Below are positions 41,528-49,705 of a stretch of DNA of 64,000 bases, one piece after another (within the stretch, counting starts at the first letter, position 1; every line of letters begins with the position of its first letter). The notes beneath the pieces are model-generated. The model was not told the DNA's origin, ran no database searches, and saw only the letters and a program-made list of their open reading frames with translations. Source of the DNA: Pseudoselenomonas ruminantium (lineage in GTDB: Bacteria > Bacillota > Negativicutes > Selenomonadales > Selenomonadaceae); assembly GCF_900142515.1 (NCBI RefSeq), contig NZ_FRBC01000018.1, positions 1-64,000 on the forward strand, in the 5' to 3' direction. The position numbers and the translations under genes are program-made.

Positions 41528-41911
41528 TTATGCGGTTTTTTGCAGGATGGGCTGGAGTTTTTTCCAGAGTTCCATATCTGTGGCGGACTCGTCTTCATCA
41601 TAGAGCTGGAGGAGCATGGGCAGGCTGGCGCCGGTGTAGATGACCGCACGGTCCTGGAGGCTCAGCCGTTCCAACAGGAGAGCTGTTTCATTGTAGGCGG
41701 TGGAGGCGAAGGCATCTGCGAGGATGAGGTAGGATTCATGGGGATTCTGTTCTTCGCAGGCCTGGAGATATTCGTTCAGCTTGGCTGCTGTTTGCTGATG
41801 GGCAGGATGCGCGAAGCAAAAGGCTGCGCAGGCAGGCCGGTAGATGTATTCTGCCAAGGATTCCTTCAGAGCAGAGGCAAGGGTAGTATTGGAAACAATG
41901 ATGGTTTTCAT
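41528..41911 (-). CDS. EIIA-Man-like protein lacking the phosphorylated histidine
   Basis: A 127-residue protein from the ATG at 41911, with AAAGGA nine bases upstream. It follows the mannose-PTS EIIA fold: KTIIVSNTTLASALKESLAEYI, LILADAFASTAYNETALLLER and AVIYTGASLPMLLQLYDE correspond to the three conserved loops. In the family the first loop carries His (SHG); here it is SNT, so it cannot be phosphorylated in the usual way. It is divergent from the DeoR gene. A role as a regulatory relic is possible. Confidence 0.65.
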   Translation of the reverse strand: MKTIIVSNTTLASALKESLAEYIYRPACAAFCFAHPAHQQTAAKLNEYLQACEEQNPHESYLILADAFASTAYNETALLLERLSLQDRAVIYTGASLPMLLQLYDEDESATDMELWKKLQPILQKTA

Positions 41912-42020
41912 TGGAAACATCCTTTCTTTTCATATACGATTGATTCTTCTGTTCGGTCATCCGGATGTTGCTTGTTGTCTGTATTGTAGCAAGCGAGAAA
42001 TACGGAGACAAGGCTAAAAA

Positions 42021-42124
42021 CACATATTCTGTTATCTTGGCGGATAAAATAAGCAAAAATGTTAATTCATAGCCTGATTATATGGTAAAATAACAATATA
42101 AAGTAACAAAAGACAGAATATTTG
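42021..42124. promoter_or_regulatory. candidate DeoR operators, two inverted copies
   Basis: CACATATTCTGT (42021-42032) and its inverted form ACAGAATATTTG (42113-42124) flank the divergent promoter region of the EIIA-like and DeoR genes. The spacing would permit looping. Confidence 0.45.
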
Positions 42125-42157
42125 AGTGAAGTCATACAGGAAAGGTGGCGGCAGCGG

Positions 42158-42919
42158 ATGAAGGCGGCGGCAAGAAGGGAAGAGATACTCCGGTATTTGG
42201 AAGAGAATCATACCGGTTATACGTCGGATTTATGCAAGGTGCTGGACGTTTCCGCCATGACCATCCGGCGGGATTTGGAAGTCATGGCGGGGCAGGGGCT
42301 GGTTACCTTGATTCGTGGGGGCGCGGCCATCAATCATGGCACAGCGGTCATATATAGCCTGAAATTCCGGCAGACGCAGCTGCCGTTGGAGAAACAGCGG
42401 ATTGCTGCCCGCTGTGCCGCCATGGTCAGCGAGGGCAATTCGGTTTTCATTGACTGCGGCTCAACGGCGGAACGCATCGCCGAGGCCCTGAGGGGCAAGA
42501 AGAACATTACCGTGCTGACCAATTCTCTGGATACAGCTCAGGTGCTGAGCAGTGCCAAGGGCATCCGGCTGATCATGGTTCCGGGGGAGTTCAATGAGGA
42601 TATCCGCGGGTTCAATGGCCTGTTGACCACGGATTTCATCCAGCGTTTCCGCATCGATTACCTTTTCCTCGGTGCCAATGGCCTCAATGCCCAGCATGGC
42701 CTTACAGTGCCGGATTATGCCGATGCAGAAACGAAGCGCGTGCTCATCCGCCAGTCCCGCCATGTGATTGTGGCCGCTGACCATGCCAAGCTGGGCGGGG
42801 ACTTTTTCGAGATAGTGGCCAGGCTCCCCGAAATCGAGGCTGTGGTCACGGATAGCGGTGCCAATCCTGAACTGGTGCAGGAAATCAAGGCTGGTGGCAC
42901 AGAAGTCTATCTGGTCTGA
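42158..42919 (+). CDS. DeoR-family regulator
   Basis: A 253-residue protein from the ATG at 42158, nine bases after AAAGGTGG; the frame opens from a TTG at 42122. Helix-turn-helix: REEILRYLEENHTGYTSDLCKVLDVSAMTIRRDLEVMAGQGLVTLIRGGA. The DeoRC sensor domain has FIDCGSTAERIAEAL, DYLFLGANGLNAQHGLTVPDYADAETKRVLI. It should bind a phosphorylated sugar. Its divergent neighbour is the EIIA-like gene. Confidence 0.9.
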   Translation: MKAAARREEILRYLEENHTGYTSDLCKVLDVSAMTIRRDLEVMAGQGLVTLIRGGAAINHGTAVIYSLKFRQTQLPLEKQRIAARCAAMVSEGNSVFIDCGSTAERIAEALRGKKNITVLTNSLDTAQVLSSAKGIRLIMVPGEFNEDIRGFNGLLTTDFIQRFRIDYLFLGANGLNAQHGLTVPDYADAETKRVLIRQSRHVIVAADHAKLGGDFFEIVARLPEIEAVVTDSGANPELVQEIKAGGTEVYLV

Positions 42920-43023
42920 GGAAGGGAAAGGAAATTTTTTTGGAAGCAGCAGGAAATGTCATATTGAGGTCATAAAGAAATAGTAAGATACAGGCAATGA
43001 AAAATGGAAAAGGGGTGTGTGCG

Positions 43024-43710
43024 GTGTTTTCTGTTTTGGTAGCGGAGGATGATGTGAGCCTCAATCGCATGATCTGTGCCAAGCTGCGGCAGGCCCAGTA
43101 TCATGTGTTTTCGGCTTTTGACGGCGAGGAGGCGCTGGCTATTCTGGACAAGGAGCATATTGACATCATTGTCAGCGATGTCATGATGCCGCACATGGAC
43201 GGTTATGCCTTGACGCGGGAGCTGCGCGGTGCGCGCTATCCGTTGCCCATATTGATGATCACGGCGAAAGACAGCATGGAGGACATGGAAAAGGGGTTCC
43301 TGGCCGGGATGGACGATTACATGGTAAAGCCCATCAACCTGCGGGAAATGCTCCTGCGCATCGGAGCACTTTTAAGAAGGGCCCAGCTTTTGAGTGAGAA
43401 ACGGCTGACCATCCGGGGGACGGTACTGGACTATGCCGCGCTTTCCGTGGAAACGCAGGGGCAAAGATGGGAGCTGCCGCCCAAGGAGTTTTACCTCCTG
43501 TTCAAACTGCTGAATCAGCCGAACAAGATTTTTACCCGGCAGGAACTGGTGGATGAAATCTGGGGCATGGAAAAGGACACCGATATCCGGAATGTGGATG
43601 CCCATATCAAGAAATTGCGCCATAAGTTCATGAATTATCCTGACTTTGAGATCCTTACGGTGCGTGGCTTAGGTTGCAAGGCTGTTTTCAAGCAGGGAGA
43701 AGTGCTATGA
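43024..43710 (+). CDS. OmpR-family response regulator
   Basis: A 228-residue regulator from the GTG at 43024, with AAAAGGGG upstream; the frame opens at 42997. Receiver: SVLVAEDDVSLNRMICAKL, Asp in DIIVSDVMMPHMDG, Thr in ILMITAKD, Lys in DYMVKPIN. Winged-helix output: ELPPKEFYLLFKLLNQPNKIFTRQELVDEIWG...DIRNVDAHIKKLRHKF. It ends in an ATGA overlap with the next frame at 43707, as in kinase-regulator pairs, yet no full kinase follows. Confidence 0.9.
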   Translation: MFSVLVAEDDVSLNRMICAKLRQAQYHVFSAFDGEEALAILDKEHIDIIVSDVMMPHMDGYALTRELRGARYPLPILMITAKDSMEDMEKGFLAGMDDYMVKPINLREMLLRIGALLRRAQLLSEKRLTIRGTVLDYAALSVETQGQRWELPPKEFYLLFKLLNQPNKIFTRQELVDEIWGMEKDTDIRNVDAHIKKLRHKFMNYPDFEILTVRGLGCKAVFKQGEVL

Positions 43711-44124
43711 ACATCTTGCGCCAATTCTGGCGCGAAGGGCCGCTTGGTTCTTCCTATCCGCTTTTTCCATGCGGCTTCCGCTATTTTGACCATCGGTTTC
43801 GTCTGCCCGTTGGCCTGCACCATCGTTTGGGGGCTGGTGAATATCGTCGGCATTTCCCTTTCTCTGCCGGTCCTGCTGGGGATTGACAGCCTGCTGATGA
43901 TTCTTATCAGCGGTCTCCTGCTGGTCTGGGAGACCCGCTATTATCTCCTGCCGGCAGAGGAGGCCACGGGCAAATATATCTGCTCCATCTGCGGGCAGGT
44001 CTATGATCCGGCCGTTGGCGACCCGGAACATGGCATACCGGCAGGGACGGCCTTTGAGGACCTGACTGCCGATTGGAAATGTCCGCGCTGCAAGCAGAGC
44101 AAGGATAAGTTCAACAAGGCGTAA
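43707..44124 (+). pseudogene. frameshifted membrane protein with C-terminal rubredoxin
   Basis: The coupled ATG at 43707 starts [18 protein letters not shown] and that frame closes at 43886. From about 43744 another frame continues with [62 protein letters not shown] (two membrane segments) and then a rubredoxin: [46 protein letters not shown], both CxxC iron sites intact. At least one frameshift separates start and body. It may be a genuine mutation or a sequencing error. The N-terminus looks like that of a sensor kinase. Confidence 0.65.
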
Positions 44125-44241
44125 GGGCAGGCCGGGCATTTTGCCGATTGGGTGGCAGGTTTCGGTCTGCCGCCGTCGGTAATACGTGGGAAATTTTCAC
44201 GAGGAATATCGAGCGCTGCTTGTTCGCTCTTTTCAAGCATA

Positions 44242-44304
44242 AAAAAGGGTTGTCACATCATTTGTTATCATTTCATGGATAACAAATGGGTGGCAACCCT
44301 TTTT
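44242..44304 (+). terminator. bidirectional terminator
   Basis: AAAAAGGGTTGTCAC...GTGGCAACCCTTTTT with an inner stem CATTTGTTATC/GATAACAAATG. It separates the rubredoxin gene from the convergent CDF gene. Confidence 0.9.
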
Positions 44305-44323
44305 GCTGTCTGTACACAGCGGT

Positions 44324-45460
44324 TTAATCGGATACGTCCACATCCGACACGATATGGACGGTGTAATCCGGATAGGCCTGGTTCATTTCTTCATAAAGGA
44401 TATGCAGGCCTTTTTTGGGATTGATGTCAAAACTCATGACCACGTCGAAGCGCATATCCTTGGACGCAGTATCCACATAGAAGCCGTGGATCTGCAAGGC
44501 CCAGTCGTAGGCGGTTATCCTTTCCCGCACATCGTGCTGTATTTTTGCCGTCTCGTTATCTTCGGTATTGCAGGAGTATACCCCTACTCCTGCAAGGATG
44601 ATGCCGGTCTGCTCATAGACCTTGGTTTCCACCTTGCGGGTAAGCGTATCGACATCCTTGACGCTCATGGTGTCGGGCAGCTCGATGTGGACGGAAGCCA
44701 AATCCTTGTTGGGGCCATAGTTGTACAGGACGAGGTCATAGGCCCCCCGCACCTCCGGCTCGCTGGTCAGGATTTCCTTGATTTGCCGGGAGATTTTCTT
44801 GTCCGCACGCTTGCCGATGATTTCATCCACCGTGTCCCGTATCATGTCGATGCCGGATTTGATGATAAAGCCGGAGATTACGGCACCCACATAAGCTTCC
44901 AGCGATATGCTGGTGGTGAGGAAGATGATGGCCGAAACCAGCACGGAAAAAGAAAGCACGGCATCGAACATGGCATCCGCGCCGGAAGCCACCAGGGAGC
45001 CGGAATTTACTTTTTCGCCCTGCGTCTTGACATATTTTCCCAGGACAATCTTCACGATTACGGCTGTGGCAATGATGACAAGGGCGACCATACCATAGAC
45101 CGGTTCCTCTGGGTAAATGATCTTCTTGACCGATTCAACGGCTGAGGTAATGCCTGCATAAAGCACGATGCCTGCTACCGTCAGGGCGCTGAGATATTCA
45201 ATCCGGCCATATCCGAGAGGATGTTCCTTGTCCGGCAGCTTTCCTGCCAGTTTTGTTCCCACAATCGTGATGATGGACGAAAGGGCGTCAGATAGGTTGT
45301 TGACGGCATCCAGGATCACGGCAATCGAATTGGACATGAGGCCGACTGCGGCCTTGAAGGCGGCCAGCAGCACATTGGTCAGGATGCCGATGATGCTGGT
45401 CCTGATGATGATGCGGTCCCGGTTGGTGGTTGTTTCTATAGGTGAGATGATGTCATTCAT
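44324..45460 (-). CDS. cation diffusion facilitator (CDF) metal transporter
   Basis: A 378-residue CDF protein. The transmembrane part has GLMSNSIAVILDAVNNLSDALSSIITIVGTKLAGKLPDKEHPLGYGRIEYLSALTV, where Asp residues of the NxxxD and DxxxD sites bind metal. The C-terminal part (from about residue 210) is the ferredoxin-like cytoplasmic domain (VELPDTMSVKDVDTLTRKVETKV). It exports divalent cations such as Zn, Fe or Mn. RBS AAAGGAGG precedes the ATG. Confidence 0.9.
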   Translation of the reverse strand: MNDIISPIETTTNRDRIIIRTSIIGILTNVLLAAFKAAVGLMSNSIAVILDAVNNLSDALSSIITIVGTKLAGKLPDKEHPLGYGRIEYLSALTVAGIVLYAGITSAVESVKKIIYPEEPVYGMVALVIIATAVIVKIVLGKYVKTQGEKVNSGSLVASGADAMFDAVLSFSVLVSAIIFLTTSISLEAYVGAVISGFIIKSGIDMIRDTVDEIIGKRADKKISRQIKEILTSEPEVRGAYDLVLYNYGPNKDLASVHIELPDTMSVKDVDTLTRKVETKVYEQTGIILAGVGVYSCNTEDNETAKIQHDVRERITAYDWALQIHGFYVDTASKDMRFDVVMSFDINPKKGLHILYEEMNQAYPDYTVHIVSDVDVSD

Positions 45461-45596
45461 ATGAAATCTTCCTCCTTTGTGATTATTGTATAAGTTCTTA
45501 TATCTATGATGTTTCGACGAAAGGCTGAAAACGCCTTTATCTTGTCAGGATTTATCCATAGGAAATAAAAAACGGCGAAGTTTTGTGCGAAAAAGA

Positions 45597-45673
45597 TTGA
45601 CATAGTATGGTACTTTATACTATACTAAACGTAGTTAAGGTTACTACTTTATTTATGGTAGTTATTACCTATC
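45597..45673 (+). promoter_or_regulatory. promoter and operator-like repeats of the NAD operon
   Basis: TTGACA (45597-45602) and TATACT (45621-45626), 18-bp spacer. GTAGTTAAGGTTACTAC (45631-45647) and GGTAGTTATTACC (45658-45670) are imperfect dyads placed over the start of transcription. They are candidate NrtR sites. Confidence 0.55.
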
Positions 45674-45722
45674 TGGAATGATTCAAGGAAATACGGGAAA
45701 AGGACAAAAGCGAGGCATGACA

Positions 45723-46520
45723 ATGGATACAGAAGGAATGAACAAAGAGGAGCAGGAGTTCCTGAAACAGTATGACGCCAGCAAGTATGAGCGGCCCTCT
45801 GTCACTGCGGATGTGGTGATACTCACGGTGGATGAGGACAATGAGCTCAATGTGCTGCTGATCAAGCGCGGAGGTCATCCTTACAAAAACCACTGGGCCA
45901 TCCCCGGCGGCTTCCTGGAGGCGGGAAAGGAGTCCATTGACGAGGCGGCGGCCCGTGAGCTGTATGAGGAGACGGGTGTCAAGGTTTCCGATGGCATTGA
46001 CCTGCGGCAGCTTATCACCGTGGGTACACCTGACCGGGACCCCCGTACCCATGTGGTCAGCGTGGTCTATACGGCATTGGTTCCCAAACGGCTGCTGACC
46101 ATCAAGGCTGGGGATGATGCCAAGGAGGCCAAGTTGTTCAAGATTCGCAAGGGCTATGATGAGAATGGGGAGCTTTCCACCTACTTTGTGGGGAACAGGT
46201 GCTCCATCACCATGAACAATCTCGCGTTTGACCATGGCGAACTGATTCTGGCCGCCATGAAGCGGCTCCGGGGCAGGCTGAATTATACTAATGATGCCTT
46301 TGCCCTGCTGAATGACCGGTCAAGATTTGACATTGCGGAACTGATGAAGGTCCATGAGGCCATCCTGTTCCAGAAACTGGACCGGTCAAATTTCCGCAAG
46401 ATGTTCCTGCGGGAATATGTGAAGAAGCATCTGGTCAAGGAACTGGGCAAGTTTGACGCGGAGGGCAAACCGCCGACAACCATGTATAAATATCTGGGTG
46501 CGGCCGAATTTGAGGTTTGA
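45723..46520 (+). CDS. nrtR: NrtR-like Nudix regulator of NAD metabolism
   Basis: A 265-residue protein from the ATG at 45723, seven bases after GAGG; the frame opens at 45678. The Nudix fold has GGFLEAGKESIDEAAARELYEETGVKV, close to the full Nudix box GX5EX7REUXEEXGU. The C-terminal winged helix (FDIAELMKVHEAILFQKLDRSNFRKMFLREYVKKHLVKEL...GKPPTTMYKY) is typical of NrtR, which senses ADP-ribose. Intact box residues allow that it is also an active pyrophosphatase. First gene of the NAD operon. Confidence 0.8.
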   Translation: MDTEGMNKEEQEFLKQYDASKYERPSVTADVVILTVDEDNELNVLLIKRGGHPYKNHWAIPGGFLEAGKESIDEAAARELYEETGVKVSDGIDLRQLITVGTPDRDPRTHVVSVVYTALVPKRLLTIKAGDDAKEAKLFKIRKGYDENGELSTYFVGNRCSITMNNLAFDHGELILAAMKRLRGRLNYTNDAFALLNDRSRFDIAELMKVHEAILFQKLDRSNFRKMFLREYVKKHLVKELGKFDAEGKPPTTMYKYLGAAEFEV

Positions 46521-46534
46521 AAGGACGGATAGCA

Positions 46535-47089
46535 ATGAGCAGGAAAAATGTATTGGTTGTAGTTGACATGCAGAAGGATTTTGTGGATGGAGCGCTGGGC
46601 TCGCCGGCAGCTGTGGCCATTGTTCCGCAGGTTGCCCAAAAGATTGCGGAAGCCCGCCAAAATGGCAGCAGCATCATCTTTACCCGGGACACCCATGGCG
46701 CTGATTATCGGGAGACCGAGGAGGGCAGGAACCTGCCGGTGCCGCATTGCCTAAAGGATACGGAAGGTTGGCAGCTGGACGGGCGCCTCGGCAGCGCGGC
46801 AGAGGACAAAATCGTCAACAAGGAAACCTTTGGCTCGTTTGACCTCGGGAATTATCTTCATGAAAACGCAGCGGACCTCGGTACCATCGAGCTCGTTGGC
46901 TTATGCACCGATATCTGCGTCCTGTCCAATGCGGTGGTGGCCAAGACGGCCTGCCCCAATGCCCATATCCTGGTGGATGCTGCCTGCTGTGCAGGTGTCA
47001 GCCCGGAATCACATGACACGGCCCTCAACGCCATGAAGGCGATTCAGGTGGAAGTGGTCCATCAGGGACAGGAGCCCTGGCGGAAATAA
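46535..47089 (+). CDS. pncA: nicotinamidase
   Basis: A 184-residue isochorismatase-fold enzyme. VVVDMQKDFVDGALGSPAA has the catalytic Asp, KETFGSFDL the Lys, and VGLCTDICVLSNAVVAKTA the nucleophilic Cys; metal ligands lie in FTRDTHGADYRETEEGRNLPVPHC. It converts nicotinamide to nicotinate. It is 15 bp after the Nudix gene. RBS AAAGGACGG. Confidence 0.9.
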   Translation: MSRKNVLVVVDMQKDFVDGALGSPAAVAIVPQVAQKIAEARQNGSSIIFTRDTHGADYRETEEGRNLPVPHCLKDTEGWQLDGRLGSAAEDKIVNKETFGSFDLGNYLHENAADLGTIELVGLCTDICVLSNAVVAKTACPNAHILVDAACCAGVSPESHDTALNAMKAIQVEVVHQGQEPWRK

Positions 47090-47134
47090 CCTGGGAAAGG
47101 GAGGTGAAGCGGGCAGGCGTGGCCCGCAGGCAAA

Positions 47135-48352
47135 ATGAAGTTCAATCCGATTATCAACTCCTTATTGGAGACAGACCTTTATAAATTCAGCATGGGACAG
47201 GCCATCTTTCATCAGGCCAGTGAATACGAGACGACCTGGACTTTCAAATGCCGCAATACGGATGTGCAGTTTACTTCGGAGATGGTGGAAGAAATCCGGG
47301 AGCAGCTCAAGGCTTATTGCAGCCTGCGTTTTACCGAAGACGAGCTGCAGTATCTTGCGGGCATCAAATGGCTCAAGAAATCCTACATCAACCATCTCCG
47401 CCTGTGGCAACCGAATTTTGCAGATTTCCTCATCGAAGCTGGCGGGGACAACGGCCTGCATATCGAAGCGGCGGGCACCTGGCTGGACACCTCCATGTAT
47501 GAGATTCCCACGCTGGCCATCGTGAATGAGGTTTATTTCCGATTCCGTGACGATTATGATGCGCTGCTGGAGTCTTCCAAGGAGCGCACCCGGGCCAAGG
47601 CGGATATGCTGCGCGAGGGCCATTACTGGCTGCCGGTGTTCTCGGAATTCGGCCTGCGCAGACGCCTTTGTGCCGAGGCGCAGGAATACGCCATCGAGCA
47701 GTTCGCTGCGCTCGACCGTGAGGATGTGCTCCGCTCCTATTTTGTCGGCACTTCCAATGTTTATCTGGCCAAGAAGTATGGGGTAAAGCCTGTGGGAACC
47801 ATGGCCCATGAATGGATCATGGCCATGGGGCAGGGCAACCATCTCTATAATCCGAGCTATTCCAACAAGGTGGCGCTGGAGGCCTGGGTAAGAGAGTACG
47901 GCGTGGATAACGGCATAGCCCTGACCGATACCATTACTACGGACTGCTTCCTGCGGGATTTTGACAAACCGCTGGCCACCCTGTTCAGCGGTGTGCGCCA
48001 TGATTCCGGCGACCCTTATGTCTGGGGAGACAAGCTGATTGACCACTACATCCGTCTGGGCATAGACCCGGCCACCAAGACCCTGCTGTTCTCCGATTCC
48101 CTGAACTTCGAGAAGGCCGATAAGATTGCCCGTTATTTTGCCGGCAAAGCCAAGGTCGCCTTTGGCATCGGCACCTATATCGCCAATGATACCTATGTCG
48201 AGCCGTTGAACATCGTGATGAAGATTACAAAGTGCAATGGGCAGGATGTGGCCAAGATCAGTGATACGGCTGGCAAGGGCATGTGCAGGAATCAGGAGTA
48301 TGTGGATTACCTGCAACGGACGATTGACTGGCGGCTGAAACACAACGACTAA
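47135..48352 (+). CDS. pncB: nicotinate phosphoribosyltransferase
   Basis: A 405-residue type II PRTase fold. NSLLETDLYKFSMGQAIFHQ is the family start; GTSNVYLAKKYGVKPVGTMAHEWIMAMGQ carries the His that is phosphorylated; GVRHDSGDPYVWGDKLIDHY binds PRPP. It makes nicotinate mononucleotide from nicotinate, using PRPP and ATP. It follows pncA by 45 bp. Confidence 0.95.
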   Translation: MKFNPIINSLLETDLYKFSMGQAIFHQASEYETTWTFKCRNTDVQFTSEMVEEIREQLKAYCSLRFTEDELQYLAGIKWLKKSYINHLRLWQPNFADFLIEAGGDNGLHIEAAGTWLDTSMYEIPTLAIVNEVYFRFRDDYDALLESSKERTRAKADMLREGHYWLPVFSEFGLRRRLCAEAQEYAIEQFAALDREDVLRSYFVGTSNVYLAKKYGVKPVGTMAHEWIMAMGQGNHLYNPSYSNKVALEAWVREYGVDNGIALTDTITTDCFLRDFDKPLATLFSGVRHDSGDPYVWGDKLIDHYIRLGIDPATKTLLFSDSLNFEKADKIARYFAGKAKVAFGIGTYIANDTYVEPLNIVMKITKCNGQDVAKISDTAGKGMCRNQEYVDYLQRTIDWRLKHND

Positions 48353-48363
48353 GAAATGAGGCG

Positions 48364-49155
48364 ATGAACATGGCAGAGGCAAAAAAATATCCTCCGTTCA
48401 ATCCGGAGGAGGATAAACGGAAGATAGTGGCATTTCTCAAGGAGTGGTTTTCTAAGAACGGCGGCCCGGAAACGAAAGCGGTCGTGGGCATTTCCGGCGG
48501 CAAGGATTCTTCGGTGACAGCTGCCCTGTGCACAGAGGCCCTGGGGAAAGACCGGGTGGTGGGCGTGCTCATGCCCAATGGCGTGCAGGCGGATATGGAT
48601 GATGCGCTCCGGCTGGTCAACCATCTGGGCATCCAATACCGCATCGTGAATATTGGCACGCCGTTCAAGGAAATGCTGAAGGCCTTGCAATATACGGAAG
48701 TTCCGAACCACCATAACTTCCACTTTGCCGTGACAGAGGCGCTGACCCAGAATCTGGCGCCAAGGCTCCGCATGGCCGTGCTGTATGCCGTGGCACAGGG
48801 CGTCCCTGCAGGGGGAAGGGTAATCAATACCTGCAATGCCAGCGAGGATTATGTAGGTTACTCCACCAAGTTCGGGGACAGTGCTGGCGACGTGGCACCG
48901 CTGGCCGCCTATACCGTGACGGAAGTGCTGGCCATCGGCGACAGCCTCGGCCTGCCGGCTGAGCTGGTCCATAAGGCCCCCTCTGACGGGCTTTGCGGCA
49001 AGACCGACGAAGACAACCTCGGTTTTACCTATGCCGTCCTGGACGAGTATATCCGGACCGGCATATGCGAGGACGAAGCAGTCAAGGCCAATATTGACCG
49101 CCGTCACGAAATGAACAAACATAAGCTGGAGCTGCTGCCCGTAGTGGAACGGTAG
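48364..49155 (+). CDS. nadE: NH3-dependent NAD synthetase
   Basis: A 263-residue N-type ATP pyrophosphatase. VVGISGGKDSSVTAALCTEAL is the PP-loop; NTCNASEDYVGYSTKFGDSAGDVAPLAAYTVTEVLAI and PSDGLCGKTDEDNLGFTYAVLDEYI bind deamido-NAD and ammonia. No glutaminase domain, so ammonia is the nitrogen donor. It follows pncB by 11 bp and completes salvage to NAD except for nadD. Confidence 0.95.
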   Translation: MNMAEAKKYPPFNPEEDKRKIVAFLKEWFSKNGGPETKAVVGISGGKDSSVTAALCTEALGKDRVVGVLMPNGVQADMDDALRLVNHLGIQYRIVNIGTPFKEMLKALQYTEVPNHHNFHFAVTEALTQNLAPRLRMAVLYAVAQGVPAGGRVINTCNASEDYVGYSTKFGDSAGDVAPLAAYTVTEVLAIGDSLGLPAELVHKAPSDGLCGKTDEDNLGFTYAVLDEYIRTGICEDEAVKANIDRRHEMNKHKLELLPVVER

Positions 49156-49178
49156 CGGACTCTTCAGCCTGATAAAAT

Positions 49179-49222
49179 AAAGAGATGTCCAGATATCGGT
49201 ATCATGATCTGGACATCTCTTT
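49179..49222 (+). terminator. NAD operon terminator
   Basis: AAAGAGATGTCCAGAT/ATCTGGACATCTCTTT stem with T run, 23 bp past nadE. Confidence 0.9.
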
Positions 49223-49248
49223 GCGTTTATTTGGTAATGGGGGAAACG

Positions 49249-49620
49249 TTATTCCCTGTCGGTCATCTTCAAGCTGCTGATTTCCACCGAGTAGGCAGCA
49301 CCAAAGCGGGCATTCATCTCTTCGTCCGTGGGGACTGCCCGGTGGGGCGGTGGCGGAGGAGCATCATGGGGCTTGACCATGGAAATCGGTTTTAAGTTAT
49401 CGAGTTTCTCTTCGACTGTCGCCAGGTCACTTTGCAGGCTTTGCACCTTGGCCTGGCTGTCCTCATTGTTGCTTCCCTGCAATTGGGTGATTTGCGTTTC
49501 GTAATTGCTCTCCTGAGCTTTCAGGGCTGTAATCTCATCCTCTTTGTAGGACGGTTGTTTTATTGGCTGGGGAGGCCTGCCATAAAACATATTGGGGGCT
49601 ATACCATTAAGTGATGTCAT
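49249..49620 (-). CDS. small coiled-coil protein of unknown function
   Basis: A 123-residue protein. Residues 30-80 form a heptad coiled coil (KEDEITALKAQESNYETQITQLQGSNNEDSQAKVQSLQSDLATVEEKLDNL). Proline-rich DAPPPPPHRAVP follows, and the end is helical. No signal peptide. RBS GTGAGGG precedes the ATG. Function unknown. Confidence 0.65.
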   Translation of the reverse strand: MTSLNGIAPNMFYGRPPQPIKQPSYKEDEITALKAQESNYETQITQLQGSNNEDSQAKVQSLQSDLATVEEKLDNLKPISMVKPHDAPPPPPHRAVPTDEEMNARFGAAYSVEISSLKMTDRE

Positions 49621-49705
49621 GCTCTCACTTCCCTCATATATGATAGATAATGCTTCTTAGGCAAAGCATAAATGAAAAACGGTAATTTGTAAAGAAGAAT
49701 TTTTG

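Noticed and set aside
47162-48382. A 406-residue open frame antisense to pncB
   Set aside because: The pncB motifs are complete on the plus strand; this is a shadow frame.
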